Assembly (NCBI GenBank): GCA_026770615.1
Contig: MU631414.1
Span: 73,649 to 92,085, forward strand
Origin: Pavlovales sp. CCMP2436
Lineage: Eukaryota; Haptophyta; Pavlovophyceae; Pavlovales
DNA length: 18,437 nucleotides
Reading direction: 5' to 3'
In this document: in pieces, positions 1 through 6,050 of the stretch
Layout of the letters: the number at the start of each line of letters is the position of its first letter
Position numbering within the stretch: the first letter of the stretch is position 1
Program-made: the position numbers and the translations under genes
The notes under the pieces: generated by a model
Database searches by the model: none
Seen by the model: the letters and a program-made list of their open reading frames with translations, nothing else
What the model was told of the DNA's origin: nothing

Positions 1-1222
1 TACATACTGTTGAGATACACCGCCTGTTACACACAAAAGTGAAGAATATTACACACTGTTGAGAGACACAGGCTATATATTACTGAGATACCCCCCCCCA
101 CTGTAACACGCAGCAAAGATTTTAATTTTGTTAATTATGATACAGACTTGGTATTTTCTGTGAGGAAGGAGGGGGGGGGTGGTTGGGGGGGACTTGGCGC
201 AGAAGCATTTTTTCTTTAAGACTTAGCCTTTTCCAGACCCCCCCTCCCCCCCACGCATCCCCCATCCCCCCTTCCCCAACCCCCATTTCCAAACAGAATT
301 AGAAAGAAAAGAGGCATTAGAACACACTTTTCGCTCCACTCACACCAAGCAGCCGTGGGGGGTCCTATATTGCATGCATGCTACACATTTTTCTAACCAG
401 CCTGATTCAGTAACAAAATTAAGGGGGGGGGGGGCAGTTACCTCGCGCTCGTCTCACACCAAGCAACCGTCGGCTCCGGACCGGCCCATGCGACAGCAGG
501 TACACCTCTTTTTAAAGCAGAAGCGGTGTACCCGTGCGCGGCTGCGTGGGCGAAGAACGCCTCAGCGGCCAGGCCTGTAATTTATTCTTGATTTGCAGGA
601 TCAAATAAATTCGGCTAAATGCGCTGCGCGTGGCGGAGAGACGACGCGGGGAGTAAGATAGCGCATGAGACGACCGATGCGCTGACCCTCCCATGTCATG
701 CCCGTACGCCTTAGGGCTGCAAGTCGGGGGACGTCAAAAGAACAATTATAACAAAAGTAAAAAATAAAGCGAAAACTTTGCGGCCAGACCTTTGATTTAT
801 TTATTTAAATTAATACACTTTATTTAAATGCATACATAAATAAATTCGGTTGCGTGCGAGAAGTACGCCTCTAAGGCCAGACCTATACAAAATTATACAC
901 AATTGACCCTATTTCAAATGAGCTGCGTGCGGCCTGTGGAAACTGAATGTTTGCGAGAGCGTTGCCGTTGGCTTTTTAATTTTCGCTTTCGCGCGGCTTT
1001 GGCCGCTGAGTCCGGATCAGTTAATACGGTCAGAAATTAGTACTCTCACACAAGATAATTCTTATTTGTTGTCGACAAAGCTTTAAAAAAAAAAACCTAT
1101 CTGATGTTTACTAGACTGCGCAGGGACGATTCCAAACACGGGGTCTCTAGCCGGCCGGACAGATATGGGCCATCGTATGTAATGTTTTCGTGTATCGCTA
1201 CATTTCCGCTGTGCAGCCTGAA
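1..1222. other. Gene-poor flank with low-complexity tracts and decayed short repeats
   Basis: I see no convincing coding region here. The stretch holds G and C homopolymer runs (G-rich near 165-190, C-rich near 235-290, twelve Gs near 423-434), AT-rich patches at 785-850 and a short poly-A near 1085. CTGTTGAGA recurs at about 7 and 56, and TCACACCAAGCA at about 340 and 456. The short ORFs lack a domain or codon bias I can recognise. It may be old transposon debris. Confidence 0.5.
547..890. repeat. Decayed direct repeat, about 2.5 copies
   Basis: A block reading roughly GCGAAGAACGCCTC, then GGCCAGGCCTGTAATTT, then AAATAAATTCGG occurs at about 548-614. Its parts recur at about 781-800 (GCGGCCAGACCTTTGATTT), 838-849 (AAATAAATTCGG) and 858-887 (GAGAAGTACGCCTC followed by GGCCAGACCTATA). 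The copies are diverged and of unequal length. The arrangement suggests an old local duplication or degenerate repeat units. No coding potential is evident. Confidence 0.45.
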
Positions 1223-1459
1223 TTATTCCACTCGAGTAGGCAATTTCGTATTGTTAGCACGCGTGAGGATTTCTGACGGAATCATATGCGTACCTGCTCG
1301 TTCGGCTTTTACTAGCGCGTAAATAATCGCCTCAAGAGTGGCGTCGTTCAGCGCAAACGCAGATGCAGCCGGGTTCGGCGGACCGGAGAGCGGTTGCGAC
1401 TGTGCACGGTGAAAGTGGGGGGTGGGGGTGAAGAGATGTTGTGAGTCCTCCACCCACAT
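1223..1459 (-). CDS. Weak exon-like ORF, function unknown
   Basis: A 78-codon minus-strand ORF. Its centre (ALNDATLEAIIYALVKAERA) resembles a compact amphipathic helix, unlike the surrounding low-complexity translation. A good splice-donor look-alike (GAGCAG followed by GTACGC) lies just after this segment at about 1291-1296, so this could be a single exon of a gene or a transposon fragment. No family was recognised, no second exon could be joined, and the first part of the ORF is Pro/His-rich. Chance is a real alternative. Confidence 0.2.
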   Translation of the reverse strand: MWVEDSQHLFTPTPHFHRAQSQPLSGPPNPAASAFALNDATLEAIIYALVKAERAGTHMIPSEILTRANNTKLPTRVE

Positions 1460-1620
1460 CTGATGGAGGAGAGGGGGGGGAGGGAGGGGTAGTTGGGGAG
1501 AGCGCCTCAGGGGCGCCTTCGCTGGCTCCGGGTGCAGGGGTCTGGCGGGTGCCGGATTTAAATTGGGGATCCGGTACGCAAGGGAGGAGGGGGGGGGAGG
1601 GGAGGGGGAGATAAGCTCAG
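1378..1620 (+). repeat. G-rich, quadruplex-prone tracts
   Basis: Two dense G clusters (about 1417-1430 with 1463-1500, and 1573-1612) consist of runs of three to nine Gs separated by one or two bases on the plus strand. This satisfies the usual four-G-run quadruplex pattern several times. They lie just upstream of the foldback element. No function is implied by the sequence alone. Confidence 0.5.
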
Positions 1621-1647
1621 ATGACGACGAGGGGATAATGACGCTAT

Positions 1648-1904
1648 CCGTGTGCTCGGGAACGGTCCTAGGCTAATAGTGTGTTGTTGCTGCACCGCTG
1701 GGAGACTGGGAGACCTTTACGGGGCCGGACGTTTTTATAGATATTTACACAGGGGTCTGCGTCAGGGCTGGGAGTGAGACTAGGGACGAGGGGTGAGACT
1801 GTGTAAATATCTATAAAAACGTCCGGCCCCGTAAACGGGCTCCCAGTCTCCCAGTGGTGCAGCAACAACACGCTGTTAACCTAGGACCGCTTCCGAGCAC
1901 ACGG
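1648..1904. mobile_element. Foldback-type inverted-repeat element
   Basis: The left arm, about 1648-1751, is the near-perfect reverse complement of the right arm, about 1800-1904. The spacer is roughly 48 bp. The arms share blocks such as CCGTGTGCTCGG at the outer end, TGTTGTTGCTGCACC, GGGGCCGGACGTTTTTATAG and TAGATATTTACACA at the inner end, with only a few substitutions and one 1-2 bp indel. No transposase is encoded, so it would be non-autonomous. A clear target-site duplication was not found. A single arm of the same family sits inside an intron at 4744-4838, which shows the sequence is a dispersed repeat. Confidence 0.8.
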
Positions 1905-2159
1905 GCAATCTGTGGACGAGCGGCGAAATCGCGGAAGGGGGGATCGACAATGCCTCCCGCCCGTCCCTCTTCACCGAGGGATATTCAGCGGTGGTGACGG
2001 TATGCGTGTGCTCTGCTACCCTCGGCCCGAGTGTTTTCTCAACGCTTGGTGAGCTGGTGGGTCAGGGGACGGACGTTAATCTAGATATTTACTCAAAGAA
2101 GGTGGTAGGGGAGGACGTATTCCCCTGGCAGCACAGTGAACACCGTCAGTAGATGCAGG
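1905..2159. other. Intergenic, 3' side of the small minus-strand gene
   Basis: No gene is visible. The stretch presumably includes the 3' untranslated region of the gene ending at 2160. It contains one copy (2061-2095) of a short dispersed repeat also found near 15651. Confidence 0.4.
2061..2095 (+). repeat. Short dispersed repeat, copy 1
   Basis: This 35-bp block matches 15651-15685 at 31 of 35 positions. The core is TTAATCTAGATATTTAC. The core resembles the inner arm end of the foldback element (TATAGATATTTACACA), so all three may belong to one repeat family. Confidence 0.6.
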
Positions 2160-2546
2160 CTAGGCGCTCACGATGGCACCAACGTACGAGCGCAGGAGCT
2201 TGCTCGGCGCCTTGCGCAGGCCACACTCGGTGCAGAATTCCGCCAGGCCGAACGCATAGTCCGGGAACGGGACTGGCGGCGGCAAGGCGCCCTGCTCGGA
2301 CGCAACCTCGGCCGAGTCAGCCGAGGTGCGCCTCCTCCGGTCGGTATTGCTGGCTGTCGGTCTGGCCGCCTCATCCGATCGGCCCATCCGCAGCCGCGCT
2401 GCCGCCGGGGGATGTGCGAGCGCGCGCGCGGCGCGCGTGAAGACCGCGCGTCCTGCGCCGCCCGCGCCGGCGCCCGCGGAGCGCAGCCGCAGGAGCGTGG
2501 TGAGCAGCATGCAGCAGGGTGCGGCGAGGAGGCGGGCCCTCGCCAT
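2160..2546 (-). CDS. Small hypothetical protein with signal/transit-like N-terminus
   Basis: A 128-codon single-exon ORF read from the ATG at 2546 to a TAG at 2160. Third codon positions are strongly GC-rich, as in the neighbouring host gene. Residues 1-26 look like a signal peptide: a basic MARAR start, then a hydrophobic LLAAPCCMLLTTLLRL core. An Ala/Arg-rich, acid-poor stretch to about residue 58 resembles a transit peptide, so delivery to a secondary plastid is possible. The mature part has a Pro-rich PPPVPFPDYAF segment and a C-terminal CTECGLRKAPSKLL motif with a Cys-x2-Cys pair. I do not recognise the family. It is divergent from the S1 gene with 363 bp between start codons. A different upstream start or an additional exon cannot be excluded. 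Confidence 0.5.
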   Translation of the reverse strand: MARARLLAAPCCMLLTTLLRLRSAGAGAGGAGRAVFTRAARALAHPPAAARLRMGRSDEAARPTASNTDRRRRTSADSAEVASEQGALPPPVPFPDYAFGLAEFCTECGLRKAPSKLLRSYVGAIVSA

Positions 2547-2909
2547 GGCGCCGGTTGTGATGTACGTCCTGGCGCGAGCTTGCGAGCCGCTCGCCAACGC
2601 GCCGTGAGATCGATATTTGATTTTTTGTGTGTGCCTCGGCTCCCGCTGGTGGCGCCGCTTCTTGAGGCGCTCTCGCGGTGCGCGTGGACAATCAGGCGAA
2701 TCGCCTCTACGCGCGTTGACCTCTCGTCTTGGATCGCGACTGCTTGCATGCGATCAAGGCAATCGCATTAAACGCATTAAAAAAAAAGCGTCAATAAGAT
2801 GACATCCTGTGTGTGCTGTCGCATGTCAACTTCTTCTTGACCAACTTTCTTGACCACGTGTGTGAGCTGCCCCATGTCAACTTCAACTTCAAGTGGACGG
2901 CGAGTCCCG
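2547..2909. promoter_or_regulatory. Divergent intergenic region, putative shared promoter
   Basis: It lies between the start codons of two outward-facing genes. It carries an AT-richer island (about 2610-2630 and 2765-2795, including an A-run) and a CACGTG hexamer at 2855-2860. CATGTCAACTTC occurs twice, at about 2823 and 2873. An upstream in-frame ATG at 2874 could extend the S1 protein by 12 residues. No TATA box was identified. Bidirectional promoter function is inferred only from the gene arrangement. Confidence 0.35.
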
Positions 2910-5273
2910 ATGGGCCTCCTCGCGCTCGCCCTGCTCGGCAGTGCGCTCGCGGGCATCCCGGCTCAGCGCCGCGGTGGGATGGCTTCGCGCGCGGCCTCCG
3001 CCGCCCGCGGCGGCGCGGGGGCGCCGCGCCGTGACCCGCCGCGCGTGGACCAGAAAGACAGGTAGGAGCGCGCGAGAGGTCAGAAGGGGCGACGCAATCG
3101 ACAAGGGATGATGGCACGCGCGCGCGCGTGTATGCGTATGTATGTGTGGGTGTGTAGGTGGGGATGGGGGGGGGATTCTTCTCGGATGTCTTGAGGCTGA
3201 ATGGGCTCGAGCGGCACGAGAAAGACCAGAAAGATAGGTAGCCCTCGCCCGTGTGCGTGCGCCTTCGAGGTTGCCCTGCGTCGCGCACGCGTACTCGCAG
3301 CCTGGGTGGTCGCACTCAAATGGCTTCTCGCCCGTGTGTGTGCGGTTTTGCTTTTTGAGGTTGCCCTGAGTCGCGCACGCCTACTCGCGCCCGTCGGTGC
3401 TGTGTAAGGGGGTGTGTGTGCGTGTGTGTACGGAGGGGGTGGCATGTGTGTGCGTATGTGTGTACGGATGGGTGGCGTGTGTATGTGTGTGTGTGTATGG
3501 GGGGGTGGCGTGTGTGTGTGTGTGTGTACGCTGACCGCTTGCCTCGATCCATCATGGACATTGCTCGATCGACGTGGCCTCGCATTTCTACACGTGGGTC
3601 GGTGCTGACCTCTGCCCCACTACGCTCCCTCCCCGACCAGGCGGTCGTATCGTTCACGTAGCTGGGGCGCTCCGGGCACGGACGAGGGGGACGCGGAGAT
3701 CGCGGAGGCCGCGATGCAGCTGGCTATGGATGGCGGGCAGCCCAGGTACTGCCTCCCCTCCCCCCCCTCCCCCTCCCCACCCCCCCACCCACCCATACTT
3801 ACCCCCCGACCCTCCCACTCACCAATACTCACCCCCTCCGCCCACTCACCCACCCGCTGCCACTCACTTCTTATTTCTTTTTGTTGGCTGTGAATCATTC
3901 TGCTCCCAGCCCTTATTTCTTTTTGTTGGCAAAACTGCGAGCGTGCTGGCGTGTGCGCAGAGGGCGATCGCAAATGGCGTTTCTGCGCGTAAAATCGCGG
4001 TTGTCTCCTTCGCCAAGGGAGCAGTGCGTGAGCTTACCGCGAAGTACGGTAGAATTGATTCTTGTTACTACACCTGCTAATGCTACAGCCGCCTCTCCGA
4101 GTGGCTCCCCACCGTTACCGACGGCGACGAGTTTGCCGGCAAGGTGACGCGGCTCTGCGGGTATGGGGCCTTCGTCGAGCTCTACACCGGCGCGAACCCG
4201 GAGGATCCCGACGCCTTCATGCTGACCGGGTATTGTTGTAAAAGATTAATCGTTAGACTAATCCCACTAATCGATTTTGTATACGATTTACCGTTAGACT
4301 AATCCCGAATCCCACTAATCGATTAGTGGGATTAGTCTAACGTTTATCTTATACAACAGGTACGACCGCCCCTGGCGCCCGATCGGGCTCGTCCACATCT
4401 CCTCGATCTCGGCCGAGCGTGTAACCGACGTTGAGAGCTTCGTCACCGAGGCCATCGGGCCGGTCGGGACCCGGGTGGTCGTTGCGATCAGGTCGACAAA
4501 GTACAACGCGCGCAAACGAATTTCTCTCGACATGATGCGGGTGCTGCTGAGGAGCGACCAACGGGTGCGTCCTTAATTTTTTTAATTTTTTTTTTGGATT
4601 GGTTTTTACCTGGGGAGCGCATCCACTGCGCATGCAATTACTGATGCGCGTGCTGCTGGGGAGCGATCAACGGGTGAGGATCGTTACCACTGCGCATGCA
4701 ATGTCTGACACGAGTGCGCTGATATGCAAACATTTATGGGTGCTTGTAAATATCTTTAAAAACGTCCGGCCCCGTAAAGGTCTCCCAGTCTCCCAGTGGT
4801 GCAGCAACAACACACTGTTAGCCTAGGACCGTTCCCGCGGGTGCGTCCTGCTCCTCGCTGTAGCAATAGCGACTAGCAGCCCATACACCCCCCAAGACCC
4901 CTCACCCCCCCTCACCCCCCCTCACCCTCCCCCCCCACCCCACCCCACCCCCCCCCCCCCCCCACCCCCCCGGTAGCCGGTCGCCTGGGTGCACCAGCTT
5001 CCCGAGCCTTCTCTGGAGGGGGCCGAGCCGGACTCCAGCCCGCAGCCCGCCTCCTCCGCCATCTTCCCCGACTGGCTTGCAACGGCCCGCGCCAGCCTTC
5101 CGAGCCCCCGGGTCGGGCGCAACTCGGCGAGGAGGTGGGCCGCCTGGCCCTCTCGGCAGGCTGCGGCGCAGACGGCGGCGGAGACGGCGGTGGCCGACGC
5201 GGAGGACACGACGGACCAGGCAGAGGACCGTGCTGACCGCAAGAAGTCCGTCATCTACCGCAACCGCAACTAG
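2910..5273 (+). CDS. S1-domain RNA-binding protein, five exons, possibly plastid-targeted
   Basis: Proposed exons are 2910-3061, 3641-3745, 4089-4229, 4360-4564 and 4977-5273. They total 900 nt, keep one open frame across all four GT-AG junctions (phases 2, 2, 2, 0) and end in TAG, giving 299 residues. Residues 1-15 (MGLLALALLGSALAG) look like a signal peptide; the Arg/Ala/Ser-rich stretch that follows resembles a transit peptide, without a Phe at the likely cleavage site. Residues about 98-191 form one S1 (OB-fold) domain: GDEFAGKVTRLCGYGAFVEL, then a roughly 24-residue insertion, then GLVHISSISAERV and KRISLDM. S1 domains bind single-stranded RNA in ribosomal protein S1, translation factors and ribonucleases. 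The tail (202-299) is Ala- and acid-rich and ends with basic RKKSVIYRNRN. No EF-Ts or nuclease domain is visible. A role in organelle translation is inference. Confidence 0.7.
3238..3390 (-). pseudogene. C2H2 zinc-finger array relic, antisense in intron 1
   Basis: Read on the minus strand, two consecutive units encode parts of TFIIIA-type C2H2 fingers. Visible pieces are ACATQGNLKK, then RTHTGEKPFECDHPGCEYAC, then ATQGNL and a further RTHTGE-like linker. The units are spaced exactly 90 bp (30 codons), which is the period expected for a C-x4-C finger with a TGEKPF linker. Stop codons and small indels destroy the reading frame, and the first His is lost in at least one unit. The fragment is probably a decayed copy of a zinc-finger gene and not an exon of the host gene, which runs the other way. 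Confidence 0.7.
3408..3530 (+). repeat. GT-rich interrupted microsatellite
   Basis: Imperfect TGTG/CGTG repeats are interrupted by GGGGGTGGC blocks, giving a loose minisatellite of the form GTACGG-AGGGGGTGGC-(GTGT)n repeated about three times. It lies in intron 1. Short GT-rich blocks also occur at 3112-3165. ORFs read through it are compositional artefacts. Confidence 0.7.
3746..4088 (+). other. Intron 2 of the S1 gene
   Basis: The donor is CCCAG|GTACTG and the acceptor is GCTACAG|C. The 5' half is a long C-rich tract (about 3751-3860). A 19-bp perfect direct repeat, CTTATTTCTTTTTGTTGGC, lies at 3870-3888 and 3912-3930. The splice is supported by frame continuity into the S1 domain and by the abrupt change of composition. 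Confidence 0.6.
4230..4359 (+). mobile_element. Intron 3: introner-like inverted-repeat element
   Basis: The 130-nt intron is nearly all inverted repeat. The left arm at 4233-4275 pairs with the right arm at 4318-4358 (TGTTGTA...AAGAT...CGTTAGACTAATCCCAC on one side, its complement on the other), with only a few mismatches. An extra internal copy of the arm lies at 4292-4323, and 4309-4332 is a 24-bp perfect palindrome. GGTA occurs directly outside both ends (4229-4232 and 4359-4362), as a target duplication would. The donor GT falls in the left GGTA. The acceptor AG is formed by the element's last A plus the G of the right GGTA. Splicing therefore restores the presumed pre-insertion coding sequence exactly, inside the S1 domain. 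The AT-rich base composition contrasts with the GC-rich exons. Confidence 0.75.
4533..4676 (+). repeat. Duplicated end of exon 4 with second donor site
   Basis: Positions 4533-4567 (the end of exon 4 plus its donor) recur at 4642-4676 with 3 mismatches in 35. The copy ends in CGG|GTGAGG, a stronger-looking donor than the primary CGG|GTGCGT. A second local repeat, CCACTGCGCATGCAAT, is perfect at 4623-4638 and 4688-4703. The copied exon piece is cut off from the coding frame by a TAA and T-rich sequence after the first donor, so it is interpreted as intronic duplication. Confidence 0.65.
4565..4976 (+). other. Intron 4 of the S1 gene
   Basis: It runs from GTGCGT after codon 201 to GGTAG|CCG at 4976, after a very long C-rich tract (about 4886-4970). 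It includes the duplicated exon-4 end and a foldback-family arm. CGGGTGCGTCCT occurs at both 4562-4573 and 4838-4849, so much of the intron could be an expansion between two copies of its own 5' end. The donor at 4673 is an alternative to the one chosen. Confidence 0.55.
4744..4838 (+). mobile_element. Single arm of the foldback family, in intron 4
   Basis: This 95-bp segment matches the reverse complement of the left arm of the 1648-1904 element almost base for base (shared AACGTCCGGCCCCGTAAAGG and TTAGCCTAGGACCGTTCCCG). It is flanked by GGGTGC at 4738-4743 and 4839-4844, which looks like a 6-bp target duplication. A solo arm with its own flanking repeat suggests that the mobile unit may be the single arm, and that the element at 1648-1904 is two units in inverted order. 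Confidence 0.7.
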
Positions 5274-5868
5274 GCGGAACTTTCGCCAGGTCGCCCAATT
5301 GCCGCGGTTGGCTCGCGGAGAGCCAGTCGCCCGCATCGGCCGCCATGCTGCGCGGTCGGTTAAAAAAAAAAAAAAAAAATTGCAATAACGAGATTTGGAG
5401 ATTGGAAGTCGGTTCGCAGCTCGATCCTCAGGGATGGTCAGGCATTCGCCCGTTGGCTCATTTCTGACTCATTCAATAGGCGAATTAAGTTGCCTACAAC
5501 GAATATAAGAAACTTAGGACAAATAAAAAAGTAAATTTATGCTCTTTTTCATTTGTGCTAAGCTTTTAAGGAAACGAATCAAAAAAAATAAACGATGCGC
5601 AATGAATAATGCTGCAAGTTACAAACAATGTATATAATTGAAGTATGTTTACATGATTATTATTGTCTAAACGCCGCGCGCGTGTAGCCATGCGGAACTC
5701 GCGGCGGACTGATGAGGCAAACGAGTGACGACCAGACGAGCACTGAATCGCGGTGCGCTGGACAGCTGGAGCCCTGCTACAGCCTACAAGTCGCACAGGC
5801 GTTATCATGCAGAAGCGTTTTGATACTTTAAATTATAATAAATATAAAGTCGGGTATTATTCGAAAAA
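5274..5868. other. Intergenic region after the S1 gene
   Basis: It presumably begins with the 3' untranslated region. A run of 18 As at 5362-5379 lies 89 bp after the stop codon, and downstream sequence becomes AT-rich. I see no convincing gene. A minus-strand ORF near 5566-5808 has no recognisable feature. The region ends at the copia insertion point (five As at 5864-5868). Confidence 0.45.
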
Positions 5869-6050
5869 TGTTAGGGTGAATAGGGATTTACGGATTCCGT
5901 TATTCCCCGGACTCTCCCGGACACTGAGATTACGTGTTCTCGTGTCTTTTGACATTTTAAGCGCCCGAGACTCGGCCTTAGCCCTGATCTCGCCGGCGAT
6001 CCGACGTGTCAGCTTCAGACACTGCTGCATCAGCTACCACATCTCTATCA
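5869..6050 (+). repeat. copia 5' LTR
   Basis: 182 bp, beginning TGTTAGGGTGAATAGG and ending CACATCTCTATCA. Compared with the reconstructed 3' LTR I count about 12 differences, including one indel, in 183 positions (about 6.6%). TGGAATCCCAACC follows immediately. It begins with the TGG expected of a tRNA primer-binding site, but the tRNA was not identified. Confidence 0.85.

Larger units (their letters stand above)
3062..3640 (+). other. Intron 1 of the S1 gene
   Basis: The donor is AG|GTAGGA at 3061/3062. The acceptor is CCCGACCAG|G at 3640/3641, after a pyrimidine-rich stretch. At 3224-3241 it repeats the 18 bases spanning the exon-1 donor (3048-3065) with one mismatch. It contains an antisense zinc-finger relic (3238-3390) and a GT-rich tract (3408-3530). 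Confidence 0.6.

Noticed and set aside
2136..2771. Long plus-strand ORF opposite the small gene
   Set aside because: Its Arg/Ala/Cys-rich translation is the usual mirror of a GC-rich gene on the other strand, and it has no recognisable domain.
2791..3657. Minus-strand ORFs across intron 1 with THTHT and YTHTR runs
   Set aside because: They are generated by the GT-rich microsatellite. Only the 3238-3390 part has real zinc-finger signal, and it is frame-broken.
4886..4970. Long poly-C stretch as a telomere or structural repeat
   Set aside because: It sits exactly before the intron-4 acceptor and is best explained as an exaggerated polypyrimidine tract. It also resembles the C-rich start of intron 2.
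5362..5379. Run of 18 As as the tail of a processed retrocopy
   Set aside because: The upstream S1 gene has introns and no target duplication was seen around it, so a retrocopy is unlikely. The run may just be a microsatellite in the 3' region.
5753..6050. Upstream extension of the gag ORF through the LTR
   Set aside because: The open frame continues through LTR and flanking DNA by chance. The equivalent 3' LTR sequence is non-coding, and the ATG at 6050 begins the plausible protein.
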